Assembly: GCF_001747095.1 (NCBI RefSeq)
Contig: NZ_MDGP01000001.1
Coordinates: 1,471,001-1,535,000, forward strand
Direction: 5' to 3'
Length of the DNA stretch: 64,000 nt
DNA from: Roseivirga sp. 4D4
GTDB taxonomy: Bacteria; Bacteroidota; Bacteroidia; Cytophagales; Cyclobacteriaceae
The notes beneath the pieces are model-generated. The model had not been told where the DNA came from. It saw nothing but the letters and a program-made list of their open reading frames with translations, and did not search any database. Both the position numbers and the translations under genes were made by a program. Shown here piece by piece: positions 26,379-34,857 of this stretch; the first letter of the stretch is position 1; each line of letters begins with the position of its first letter.

Positions 26379-27359
26379 ATGGCTTATCTACCGAATAAGG
26401 AAATTACCGAATTAGCCAAACTGATAAACAAAAATGGCAAGGCAGTTAAAATAACACCTAAAAAGTTGCTTGAATATTTCGGTACGAGTAGGAGAAAAAC
26501 TCATGTTAAATGGTGGATTGATAAAGCGTTAAGGGAACTTAAATTAAAAACCCAACCCGACTATAAAACGGCCTATCTGTATGGTGAAATTCATTTGAAA
26601 AGACAGAGGGATGCGACAGAGCAGGAAGATTTTGTACAAAGAGTAAGGTTGTTAGATGCAGCCAATAGAGAGCCCAAGTCGGTCACTAAAAACGACTCAA
26701 TTGAAAAGGCAATGACGTTGATGATGACAAATGATTTTTCGCAACTTCCTGTAATGAATGGACCAAGTTCAAAGAGAGTTGATGGAATGATAAGTTGGCA
26801 TTCAATTGGCTGGACAACCGCCAAAGGCAAAAAGGCAGAAAAAGTTCAAGACTGCATGAAGACGGATTGTACAATCATTTCGTATGACACTCCAATATTA
26901 GAAGCAATACATGTAATTAAAGAAAATGAGGTTGTACTTGTTCAAAAGATAGATCAATCAATTTCTGGATTACTCACAGTAACCGATATAGCGGATGAAT
27001 TTTTTGAGTTAGCGGAACCATTTTTGCTAATCGGACAAATAGAAACAAGCATTAGAGTATTACTAGAAGACAAGTTTACCATTGAAGAATTAAGTGAAAT
27101 AAAACATGGTGATGATGATAGAGATATTAGTTCTGTATCAGATTTGACCTTCAGTGAATATATACAGCTTATGAGAAAAGGTGATAATTGGAAGAAAATT
27201 CAAATCCCACTTGATAAAGACGAATTCACTAAAAGGCTTGATGAAGTGAGAGAGATAAGGAATGATGTTATGCATTTTTCCTCTGACAATCTAGACCCTG
27301 AACAGCAAAATACTTTAAAGCTTACTGCTCAATTCTTGAAAGAAGTATTAACAAAATAA
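26379..27359 (+). CDS. CBS-pair protein with C-terminal HEPN-like Rx4H motif
   Basis: 326 aa from ATG 26379 (an upstream TTG at 26355 is less likely). Residues 1-75 look like a small winged-helix or SAP-like DNA-binding module (PKKLLEYFGTSRRKTHVKWWIDKAL). Residues ~100-205 are two CBS motifs (SIEKAMTLMMTNDFSQLPV; TPILEAIHVIKENEVVLVQK) that normally sense adenine nucleotides. Residues ~210-326 are helical and contain VREIRNDVMHF: Arg294-Asn-x3-His299, the HEPN motif. The order DNA-binding / nucleotide sensor / HEPN suggests a regulated effector. Separate transcription from neighbours is unclear; the next gene starts 79 bases later. Confidence 0.75.
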   Translation: MAYLPNKEITELAKLINKNGKAVKITPKKLLEYFGTSRRKTHVKWWIDKALRELKLKTQPDYKTAYLYGEIHLKRQRDATEQEDFVQRVRLLDAANREPKSVTKNDSIEKAMTLMMTNDFSQLPVMNGPSSKRVDGMISWHSIGWTTAKGKKAEKVQDCMKTDCTIISYDTPILEAIHVIKENEVVLVQKIDQSISGLLTVTDIADEFFELAEPFLLIGQIETSIRVLLEDKFTIEELSEIKHGDDDRDISSVSDLTFSEYIQLMRKGDNWKKIQIPLDKDEFTKRLDEVREIRNDVMHFSSDNLDPEQQNTLKLTAQFLKEVLTK

Positions 27360-27361
27360 CT

Positions 27362-27432
27362 ATTGCCAATAACACCTATATGCAATGCTCTTCGGGACGC
27401 TGCGCATAGCCAAAAAGTTAGACACAATATCT
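27362..27432. repeat. attC-like spacer between accessory genes
   Basis: ATTGCCAATAAC (27362-27373) and GTTAGACACAAT (27417-27428) form imperfect inverted ends around a small hairpin (TATGC 27379-27383 / GCATA 27404-27408). GTTAGAC fits the GTTRRRY integron core. The segment GTTAGACACAATATCT recurs 13/16 identical at 28257-28272 before the next gene. Confidence 0.35.
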
Positions 27433-27437
27433 TACCT

Positions 27438-28100
27438 ATGAAAAAAATTATAGAATCAATTGAATCTGCTATACCGTTTCTGCAACCTTATGACCCTTGG
27501 GTTAAGTGGCTAGTATCAGTATGGATTCTAGTAACAGCTGGTATCTTGGTTGCATTACTCTTTGGTAATCGTTCACCTGTCCCAAATGAAACAAAGAATG
27601 AACCTTTAAATCAAGAACAAAATATGAAATGGTCTAGAACCGGAGATAGAGTAATAGATGATGTTATTACTAATCTTAACAAGATGGAAGCAGCGGATAG
27701 CTTAAACCAGAGTACTCTAATAACTGCTCTTAGCCCGTTATTCACTAGACCTGCTTTCTACGGGATAAGAGAGGAGAACTGGGAATACTTTTTATTCGTA
27801 TTGGCAAGAACTAGACTTCTTTTAGAACACTATTCTCAACATATAAAATCTCCGAAATCTCTTAGAGACTCTATTCAAGAGGCATCTATATTAATGGTTC
27901 AACTACAAAATGAGATTAAAACAATATACGGACCGGCATTCTCTGTTACGGACCACATTAGTACATATATAAACGATAAAGAAGGATTCGTTAAAAACTT
28001 ACCTAAACAACAAATTGAGATAGACTACAAATTTTTTGACGCTCGGGATGAAACGATAAGAGAAATTAGAGATATTCTCAAAAACACTGGTCTTTTGTAA
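27438..28100 (+). CDS. Hypothetical single-pass membrane protein
   Basis: 220 aa from ATG 27438, which follows the repeated spacer motif; the longer frame reads through the spacer and is not credible. One TM helix near residues 22-46 (VKWLVSVWILVTAGILVALLF) and a soluble helical C-terminal domain of ~170 residues. No recognised family. Positively charged/aromatic flanks suggest N-in topology is possible but not certain. Middle member of a three-gene AT-rich accessory set; a perfect 13-bp hairpin overlaps its stop codon. Confidence 0.6.
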   Translation: MKKIIESIESAIPFLQPYDPWVKWLVSVWILVTAGILVALLFGNRSPVPNETKNEPLNQEQNMKWSRTGDRVIDDVITNLNKMEAADSLNQSTLITALSPLFTRPAFYGIREENWEYFLFVLARTRLLLEHYSQHIKSPKSLRDSIQEASILMVQLQNEIKTIYGPAFSVTDHISTYINDKEGFVKNLPKQQIEIDYKFFDARDETIREIRDILKNTGLL

Positions 28101-28123
28101 GACGATAAAAATCGTCTTACAAA
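28094..28123. terminator. Perfect 13-bp hairpin overlapping the stop codon at 28098
   Basis: TTTGTAAGACGAT (28094-28106) and ATCGTCTTACAAA (28111-28123) with an AAAA loop. No U-tract follows, so it may block RNases or act as a binding site rather than a classic terminator. Confidence 0.5.
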
Positions 28124-28256
28124 TGCTATGAATGAATGGGGTTTCATTGGTCAGGATATTTTGTGGGGATTGGAAAGTCCGCCAAGCGTGCCTACCTGTC
28201 AACAGACAGGGCTATTTGCAAGACGAAATTCTTATCCACACTCATCGCTACCGTAC

Positions 28257-28272
28257 GTTAGCAGCAATATCT
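28257..28272 (+). repeat. Second copy of the pre-gene spacer motif
   Basis: GTTAGCAGCAATATCT lies 17 bases before ATG 28290 and matches the element at 27417-27432 at 13 of 16 positions. A matching left arm is not obvious here. Confidence 0.4.
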
Positions 28273-28289
28273 AATTCAACGAATCTAGA

Positions 28290-29708
28290 ATGAAGGATAG
28301 TGATTTAATAAGAGATGTGATTGAACTGTTTCTGGTTCAATATTTTGACACAATAGAAATGTCAGGAAATGTCAAGAGTGAAAGGCTTGAAGACATAAAC
28401 TATTTCAGTGTTAACTTAACTGAAACAGGCTACGAAGAGGATATAGATAAAATTCACCAATGCCTTTCCAAACACCTATCGAATTGGGTAAAAGTAAATG
28501 GAAAGGTGTTTGATAACTATGTCGCTTTGTCAAACTTAACTATCGAATATTTACTACCTGAAAAAGGCGGTGCTAATCAAAATCAGTCAAAGAGTATAAC
28601 CTTATTTCATGTACCTGATTATTATTACGCAAATCATCTAAAGAAATTAAAGCCTCTTTCACCAACCCGAATATGGCTTCTAAAAACCTGGTACAATACC
28701 ATCTTAAGAAATACTATTATAGTTTCAACTCTCTCTATAACTCTCATTTTGATAAGCATTCGCATAAACTCCTTAGATCCCAACTTTGAGGTTCGTTTAG
28801 CTAAATCATTCGATTATGTCAATATAGCAAGTGGAATAATTGCCTCATTTGCTTTGGCGTTTATTACCAGTAAGGTAATAAGCTTGAGAAGTGAAAAATT
28901 AAACCGAACTGGTAAAATCAAGGAACTCTCTAACCAATTGACATATTTTAGAAGTATTTGCTCTAATTTCTTAGACAATTATACTTATTGGTCTCCCAGC
29001 AATAAGTACTATAATGCCTACCAACATGCAAATTCGATTAAGGATAAAATAACTTATGAAGACTACCGCTATCCGAATTATGATGATGATATAAAATATG
29101 CCAAATATCAATCTCACTACAACAGAGACGTTTCTAATGGGGTGGTAACTCTTATTCTTCAAATGGAAATGTTTACAGGAAGAAATTTTTTAAACTCCGG
29201 ATTATCCTTTACAGATTTTCCTCCCAATTACATCTATTCTCTCAACGAAATGGAGAACTTCATTCTTTTTCATGATTCAAATGAGATTTGGTACTGCTCT
29301 TCTCAAATGAAAATATTTCCTGAGAAATTCATTTCTTCACATGCAACAAATGAAATACTGAAGGATATAAATCGAATCTATCCCGATAGAGAAGAGAATA
29401 CCTTGACAAGTGAATTATTCGAAAGATTAAGTCTTGATTTTCAATATAGGGTTATACCAGAATTATTTAGATTGATAAGACTAAATGAATCCAAATTACC
29501 CTTGACCATGAATTATTTCGTTTCAATGTTCATTTTGCTTCTAGCCTTTGGAATAATTGTACCAACAATAACATACATTTTCTTACAAGGCATTTATTCT
29601 TTTCTAAGTGTATTCATTGTAATTGGTATCATCACGCACATCCTGTTGAGTTTGAAACCAATACTAAATACTGAAAACTCACTAAATAGAAGTGTTGACT
29701 ATTATTGA
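28290..29708 (+). CDS. Hypothetical multi-pass membrane protein
   Basis: A 472-aa protein. Residues 1-~125 form a soluble, mixed alpha/beta N-terminal domain. Two TM helices follow (TIIVSTLSITLILISIRI near 145-162 and VNIASGIIASFALAFITSKVI near 180-200). Next comes a ~210-residue soluble region rich in Tyr/Asn, then two C-terminal TM helices (MNYFVSMFILLLAFGIIV and SFLSVFIVIGIITHILL). No family recognised. Base composition is AT-rich like the two genes before it, so the three probably arrived together. Membrane-anchored partner of a HEPN/CBS effector is a speculative role. Confidence 0.6.
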   Translation: MKDSDLIRDVIELFLVQYFDTIEMSGNVKSERLEDINYFSVNLTETGYEEDIDKIHQCLSKHLSNWVKVNGKVFDNYVALSNLTIEYLLPEKGGANQNQSKSITLFHVPDYYYANHLKKLKPLSPTRIWLLKTWYNTILRNTIIVSTLSITLILISIRINSLDPNFEVRLAKSFDYVNIASGIIASFALAFITSKVISLRSEKLNRTGKIKELSNQLTYFRSICSNFLDNYTYWSPSNKYYNAYQHANSIKDKITYEDYRYPNYDDDIKYAKYQSHYNRDVSNGVVTLILQMEMFTGRNFLNSGLSFTDFPPNYIYSLNEMENFILFHDSNEIWYCSSQMKIFPEKFISSHATNEILKDINRIYPDREENTLTSELFERLSLDFQYRVIPELFRLIRLNESKLPLTMNYFVSMFILLLAFGIIVPTITYIFLQGIYSFLSVFIVIGIITHILLSLKPILNTENSLNRSVDYY

Positions 29709-29723
29709 AAAACTCCTACCCCT

Positions 29724-29747
29724 CTGGTTCGCAATGTAGTGCGGACC
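29724..29747. repeat. Dispersed intergenic palindrome, copy 1
   Basis: CTGGTTCGCAATGTAGTGCG and the following GACC form an imperfect stem; the same sequence recurs with perfect arms at 30947-30972. REP-like element after the accessory genes. Confidence 0.6.
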
Positions 29748-29822
29748 CGTCTTACAAGATCAGCACTCACTGCAAGCCTGCCTATCGGCAGACAGGTGAG
29801 CGCTAGGATTGTTTGAGTAACC

Positions 29823-30794
29823 TCACTCTCGCCTCCCAACAAAAGCCTTCCCATCAATCCCTACCTCTATTTCTTTAGGCATCTTCAAACCCATATAATT
29901 CACAATTGAGGGCATAATATCCACAATGCCTGGGTTTTGATAGAAGGATGGTAATGGTGCTGGGTAATTGGTGACTATCCATGTGGTGCGTTCTCGGTCG
30001 GACTGACCACCATGTCCTTTGCCATTCGAAGCAGTTCTACCATGGTCGGTAGTGATGATGATTAGCCAGTCTTCATCATGTTGAGCTTCCCGTTGTTGAA
30101 TGGCCTTCCAAATGCGGCCTACCTGTGCATCGGCTAACTCGACTGCCTGGGTCATCTGTGGACTGTCCCCATAACGATGGCCCATATCGTCTGGGTATTC
30201 TAAATACACCCAAGAAAGGTCTGGTGCATCGCTGGCAATATACGCTGCCGCTTTATTGGCTACCATTTCATCGATATCCCTGATAAATTGGCGCTCCTCA
30301 TCATGCGGAAAGCGCACGGTATCCAATTCAAAGCCATCGAAGGCATAATCCATTTTGAGATTCCCTGTTTCGGGAAGCCCCTCTCCGATCAGCTTGGTCC
30401 GGTTATCCAACCACGTAGAGAAGATGGCGGTTTGCAAGTCTGAGTCATGTTCCTTGGCTACCCTGAAAATGCTCCAGTAGTCGTAGTTCGGTTCTTTTAT
30501 GCTATTGCCCCAGACATTGTGCTTGTTGGCCCAGGTGCCTGTCAGCAGGCTATTATAGCCTACAGCGGAGATCGTGGGCGATTCGGAGACACCACCCTTC
30601 TCTCCGCCTACATAAACGCGCGTATAGCCTGTTTGGCCTGCAATCTCATCGAGATAAGGTGTGTTGGTGGATTCGAGTACATCCGCTGGGATACCATCTA
30701 GTAATATAAAGACTACTTTTCTTTCCTTGGATGGGCTTTGGCAGGCGGATGCAAAAAGTGTACTAATCAATGCTAGCACTAAAAACCTATTCAT
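29823..30794 (-). CDS. Alkaline phosphatase-superfamily phosphodiesterase/nucleotide pyrophosphatase, lipoprotein
   Basis: 323 aa from ATG 30794 (ATG 30800 also possible), with signal ending in lipobox ASAC. Conserved superfamily elements: VVFILLDGIPADVLESTNTP (metal Asp plus following helix), SPTISAVGYNSLLTGTW (nucleophile Thr/Ser region), YLEYPDDMGHRYGD (Asp and His metal ligands) and IITTDHGRTASNGKGHGG (Asp-His plus distal His). Members cleave phosphodiesters of nucleotides or phospholipid head groups outside the cytoplasm. The longer frame up to 30866 reads into an intergenic repeat (SSLDFARDKK) and should not be used. Confidence 0.88.
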   Translation of the reverse strand: MNRFLVLALISTLFASACQSPSKERKVVFILLDGIPADVLESTNTPYLDEIAGQTGYTRVYVGGEKGGVSESPTISAVGYNSLLTGTWANKHNVWGNSIKEPNYDYWSIFRVAKEHDSDLQTAIFSTWLDNRTKLIGEGLPETGNLKMDYAFDGFELDTVRFPHDEERQFIRDIDEMVANKAAAYIASDAPDLSWVYLEYPDDMGHRYGDSPQMTQAVELADAQVGRIWKAIQQREAQHDEDWLIIITTDHGRTASNGKGHGGQSDRERTTWIVTNYPAPLPSFYQNPGIVDIMPSIVNYMGLKMPKEIEVGIDGKAFVGRRE

Positions 30795-30840
30795 ACTCAT
30801 ATCGTTTTCAAATAATCCCTTGATACTACCTCCCTTTTTA

Positions 30841-31090
30841 TCCCGAGCGAAGTCGAGGGAACTCACCCAATATAGTAAAACGATTACTTGAGAAGGCCCT
30901 TCGGCTCCGCTCAGGGTAGAAAGAGGTATGAAGCCCTTTGGCCCGCCTGGTTCGCAATGTAGTGCGAACCAGTATTACTAGTCTAGCACTGGACTATCCA
31001 TTCAAAATTCTAAATTCTTCATTCCTAATTCTAAATCCTTAATTCTCCCTCCTTCACCCTTCATCCTTCAACCTTGACCCTTCAACATCC
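30841..31090. repeat. Repeat-rich intergenic region with REP-like palindromes and a C/T-rich tract
   Basis: The gap between the divergent genes at 30794 and 31160 holds several repeats: TCCCGAGCGAAGTCGAGGGA (30841-30860), a second CTCAGGG-containing fragment around 30898-30917, the palindrome CTGGTTCGCA/TGCGAACCAG with ATGTAG loop (30947-30972), and a degenerate pyrimidine-rich tandem stretch (about 31001-31088) built on ATTCTAAATTC and CCTTCA-like units. No gene is supported here. Confidence 0.65.
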
Positions 31091-31159
31091 ACTTATCAAA
31101 TCAGCTTTTAAAGTGATATGGGATTTGGTTATCTTAATCCTCAAATCAACCTCAAAACC

Positions 31160-33214
31160 ATGAAGCCATTCAAGCAACTCTCGCTATTTAGCTTACTCCT
31201 CTTTTTATCGCTTTCTGTCAATGCTCAGGTATCCAACAAGATGGAAATGCTCGACATTTTCAATTTGGAGTTTGTCTCAGACCCCCAGATTTCACCCGAT
31301 GGACAAAAGGTTATTTATGTACGAAACTTCAAAGACATTATGACCGACAGAGGCCTATCAAACCTCTGGATTGCCAACTTTGATGGAACACAAAACAGAC
31401 CCTTAACGACAGGTGAGCAAAACGATCGTTCCCCACGATGGTCGCATGATGGCAGCCGCATTGTCTATACTTCCAACAAGTCAGGCAAGTCAGAAATCTA
31501 CCTGCGTTGGATGGATTCTGGGGATGAAATGGTGCTTGTCAATTCAGAGAAATCACCTTCAAGTATTACTTGGTCTCCTGATGATAAACATCTGGCTTTT
31601 AATATGTTTGTTCCGAAAGTAAAGCCTTCTCCCATTAAGATGCCAGCCAAGCCGAAAGGCGCTACCTGGAATGCACCACCAAAGTATGTTGATGACCTGG
31701 GCTGGAGACGCGATGGTGTTGGCGAGGTAACTCCTGGCAACCAGCAGTTATTCACTGTTCCGGTATCGGGAGGCACCCCAAGACAGCTAACAGACGGTCC
31801 TTTCAATCATGGCAATGCGGTTTGGGCTAAGGATGGCAAACATCTTTACTTCAGTGCCAACATGCGGGATGACAGAGAGTTTGAGGGCACAGACTCGGAT
31901 ATCTACAGCCTATCGCTTAGTGATGGCACATTGACCAAGCTAACAGACCGCTATGGCCCCGACAGAAGTCCGACTATCTCCCCTGACGGAAAGAAAATGG
32001 CTTACCTCGGTTTTGATGATAAGTACAATGGCTATCAGATTAGTCGTCTCTATGTAGCCAATGTGGATGGCTCCAATAGTCAACTGATCTCAGGTAAGCT
32101 GGATCGCGATGTGAACAATATCAAATGGTCTGCCGATGGCAAAGGACTTTACTTCCAATACATTGATAAAGCCCATACTAAAATTGCCTATATGACCCTA
32201 AAAGGGAAAGTCACGGATATTACCGAGGGCTTGGGTGGTGTATCCTTAGGAAGGCCTTATACCTCAGGTGCCTATTCTATTGCCGACAACGGCAATTATG
32301 CCTATACCTGGGCAGAAACACATGAACCTTCAGATCTGGGTGTTGGTAATGGTGGAAAGAACCGCAGGGTCACTAAGGTGAACGAAGACCTGTTTGACTA
32401 TAAGCAACTGGGCAAAGTAGAAGAGATTTGGTACAAGTCGTCTGTAGATGGACTTGATATCAACGGATGGATCGTAACGCCCCCAGATTTTGACCCTGGC
32501 AAGAAATATCCTTTGATTCTGGAAATTCATGGCGGACCATTTTCGAGCTATGGGCCGGTCTTTTCCGGAGAAATCCAACTCATGGCGGCTGCAGGCTATG
32601 TGGTGCTTTACACTAACCCGAGAGGTAGTACCAGTTACGGCTTTGATTTCGGCAATGAGATTGACAAAAACTACCCTAGTAAGGATTATGATGATTTAAT
32701 GTCTGGCGTAGACGAAGTGATCAGCCGTGGTTACATCGATGAAAGCCAGTTATTCGTCACTGGTGGATCTGGTGGTGGTGTATTGACTTCCTGGATTGTC
32801 GGTAAAACAGATCGCTTTAAAGCAGCTGTAGTAGCTAAGCCTGTGATCAACTGGTATAGCTGGGCATTGTATTCTGATATGTCGGCCTTTGCTACCCGCT
32901 ACTGGTTTGACAAGAAGCCTTGGGAAGATCCTGAAAAGTATATGAAGCACTCTCCTATCTCATTGATCGGTAATGTGACCACACCCACCATGCTATTGAC
33001 GGGAGAAGCAGATTTAAGAACACCGATCCACGAATCCGAGCAGTATTACACCGCGCTGAAGCTACAAGGTGTGGAAACTGCTATGGTGAGGATTCCAGGG
33101 GCATATCACGGCATTGCGGCACGACCAAGTAACCTGATTGCCAAGGTATCGTCCATACTGGGCTGGTTTGATAAGTATAGAACCGAATCAGTGTCGGTGG
33201 ATATCAGGCGATAA
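31160..33214 (+). CDS. S9-family prolyl oligopeptidase (acylaminoacyl peptidase-like), secreted
   Basis: 684 aa from ATG 31160, which opens a clean signal peptide (KPFKQLSLFSLLLFLSLSVNA). Residues ~25-400 are PD40/TolB-like propeller repeats (DPQISPDGQKVIYV, SPRWSHDGSRIVYTS, SPTISPDGKKMAYLG). Residues ~430-684 are the alpha/beta hydrolase with GGSGGG (Ser537), TGEADLRTP (Asp) and PGAYHGIAARPSN (His). It cleaves short peptides at the cell envelope or in the periplasm. Monocistronic, followed by a strong terminator. Confidence 0.93.
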   Translation: MKPFKQLSLFSLLLFLSLSVNAQVSNKMEMLDIFNLEFVSDPQISPDGQKVIYVRNFKDIMTDRGLSNLWIANFDGTQNRPLTTGEQNDRSPRWSHDGSRIVYTSNKSGKSEIYLRWMDSGDEMVLVNSEKSPSSITWSPDDKHLAFNMFVPKVKPSPIKMPAKPKGATWNAPPKYVDDLGWRRDGVGEVTPGNQQLFTVPVSGGTPRQLTDGPFNHGNAVWAKDGKHLYFSANMRDDREFEGTDSDIYSLSLSDGTLTKLTDRYGPDRSPTISPDGKKMAYLGFDDKYNGYQISRLYVANVDGSNSQLISGKLDRDVNNIKWSADGKGLYFQYIDKAHTKIAYMTLKGKVTDITEGLGGVSLGRPYTSGAYSIADNGNYAYTWAETHEPSDLGVGNGGKNRRVTKVNEDLFDYKQLGKVEEIWYKSSVDGLDINGWIVTPPDFDPGKKYPLILEIHGGPFSSYGPVFSGEIQLMAAAGYVVLYTNPRGSTSYGFDFGNEIDKNYPSKDYDDLMSGVDEVISRGYIDESQLFVTGGSGGGVLTSWIVGKTDRFKAAVVAKPVINWYSWALYSDMSAFATRYWFDKKPWEDPEKYMKHSPISLIGNVTTPTMLLTGEADLRTPIHESEQYYTALKLQGVETAMVRIPGAYHGIAARPSNLIAKVSSILGWFDKYRTESVSVDIRR

Positions 33215-33233
33215 TCCTAACACAAGAAAAGTC

Positions 33234-33268
33234 AAAGGCCTCGATCCACTACGATTCGAGGCCTTTTT
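33234..33268 (+). terminator. Rho-independent terminator after the S9 peptidase
   Basis: GGCCTCGA (33237-33244) pairs with TCGAGGCC (33256-33263), flanked by AAA and TTTTT. Confidence 0.85.
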
Positions 33269-33304
33269 ATTTGACCCAGTGCCTCAATTAAATAATTGTA
33301 TGAA

Positions 33305-34708
33305 TCAATTTTGAACGAAGTCTCGCATAATGGTCCAGAAGTTCGCTTCCAAATCATCCATATCCACTCCAAAGTGCTTTAAGAATGCTTCTGGCTGAGG
33401 CATTCCAGCACCCAGGTCATCATAGTAGTTTTTCATGTCATGGATGTCATTGTCAAGTTCACCATCTTCCAACAAGTAACGGACCACTAGTTCGAAAAAG
33501 CCATAGTACTCCACGGTTCTAAAGGAATCTATAATCTCCTGCGGAAAGTCTCCCCAAACCTTAATCTGGATGGGATTTCCTCCTCCAGGTACGTTGGCCA
33601 TCAGTCTTTGCCAGTCATCCAATTGTTGTAAGGTTTGAATACGGTGATTACGTGCGCCATAGTTGGCGAAGCCCTCTCGCATCCAAACGGTATTGGCTTG
33701 TCGGTTTGTGTACTCGCCAATCATTAAAAACTCGGTCACATGAGTGATTTCATGTTGAAAAACCTTCCACCAACGATCCAAGTCTCCGTCATAGCGAGGC
33801 GAATCTCTAGACCGAATTATGCAGCCATCACGGTAGGCCAAACCGGAAAATGACGCCTGATTATAGTCTGCCATGATATGAATCTTGTTCGCTCCCCATA
33901 GAGAAGCCCATTCTGGTTGGAAATCAAAGTCCCCTTCCTGATAATCAATGATCGATTTGATATCTTCCAAAGCCGTTTCAGCCTCCTCGGATATCGTTCT
34001 GCGCATCTCCTGGCTGGCTTGATCACTGTAGACCATAAAGTGCTCTGATTCAACAGGGTTATCATCGTGATAACGTGTATCCCATCCCGGAAGACCCCAT
34101 GATCCTCTTGAGGTATTGATTTTGAAATCGCTCTCGCTGGTTACGCTTTGTCCCTTGACCCTTACCGTCAACTTCCCTACGCTATTGAATTTAAGTGGTA
34201 CTTTCACTCTGATGGAGGTACTATTGGCGGCTGTCACCTCTCCTATAACACCAAAGAAGTTAACCGATACATCGATCGGGTCATCTCCGAAATTCTCTCC
34301 TGTAATCTCTATTTCTTCGCCTAAGAAGCCCTCGTCCTTTGAAATGGCGGTGATCACTGGTGGATCAGCTACCAAAATGGTCAAATCCTGACTACTGAGT
34401 ACTTCCTCATTATTTTTCTGAACAGTAACAGGGCCAGAAGTCACTCCATTGGGTATTTCTACCTCTATGCTACTCGTTGAAAGATTGGTAATCCTCAAAT
34501 TCTTGCCCTGCAATAACACCTTCATCTCACTGACACGATTACTGAAGTTATTGCCGCTGATGGTAAGTAGGTCCCCACAATACAATGCGGGTGGTTCCAA
34601 GGAGGATATCTCCATTAAATTAGCCCCAGACTCTTTATCGCCACAGGCGGAAAAGACTAATAATGGGAAACAAAATATTAGGGTTAGAAACGGCCGAATT
34701 GATCTCAT
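33305..34708 (-). CDS. Lipoprotein with two IPT/TIG domains and a gluzincin-type HExxH metallopeptidase domain
   Basis: 467 aa. Lipobox FSAC at residues 19-22. Two IPT/TIG Ig-like domains (~34-112, SGNNFSNRVSEMKVLLQGK; ~115-196, ITGENFGDDPIDVSVNFFG). The C-terminal domain has FQHEITHVTEF (His319, Glu320, His323) and WMREGFANYGARN (Glu345), the two zinc motifs of gluzincin peptidases such as peptidase_MA. A surface-anchored metallopeptidase presented on TIG spacers is the likely product; substrate unknown. The gene stands alone on the minus strand with a 16-bp palindrome 77 bases upstream. Confidence 0.82.
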   Translation of the reverse strand: MRSIRPFLTLIFCFPLLVFSACGDKESGANLMEISSLEPPALYCGDLLTISGNNFSNRVSEMKVLLQGKNLRITNLSTSSIEVEIPNGVTSGPVTVQKNNEEVLSSQDLTILVADPPVITAISKDEGFLGEEIEITGENFGDDPIDVSVNFFGVIGEVTAANSTSIRVKVPLKFNSVGKLTVRVKGQSVTSESDFKINTSRGSWGLPGWDTRYHDDNPVESEHFMVYSDQASQEMRRTISEEAETALEDIKSIIDYQEGDFDFQPEWASLWGANKIHIMADYNQASFSGLAYRDGCIIRSRDSPRYDGDLDRWWKVFQHEITHVTEFLMIGEYTNRQANTVWMREGFANYGARNHRIQTLQQLDDWQRLMANVPGGGNPIQIKVWGDFPQEIIDSFRTVEYYGFFELVVRYLLEDGELDNDIHDMKNYYDDLGAGMPQPEAFLKHFGVDMDDLEANFWTIMRDFVQN

Positions 34709-34784
34709 TTTCTCTTTGGTTTATGTGTAAACACTTACCCAAGAAACCATGGTTTAACAAGAAGAAACAACCGTTTTTTGAATT

Positions 34785-34800
34785 TCACATGATCATGTGA
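34785..34800. promoter_or_regulatory. 16-bp perfect palindrome TCACATGATCATGTGA
   Basis: It lies upstream of the minus-strand TIG-metallopeptidase gene and downstream of DUF1330. A perfect dyad of this size is a good operator candidate. Confidence 0.45.
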
Positions 34801-34857
34801 TAAACAGAAAGCGAGTGAGAATTGATTACAAAAGCACTTATGGAAACGTAGTTCAGG

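Noticed and set aside
30795..30866. Longer N-terminus of the phosphodiesterase
   Set aside because: It is encoded by an intergenic repeat and precedes the real lipoprotein signal peptide.
31001..31088. Pyrimidine-rich tract as a CRISPR-like or coding repeat
   Set aside because: Units are degenerate and irregular, with no spacer structure; low-complexity intergenic sequence.
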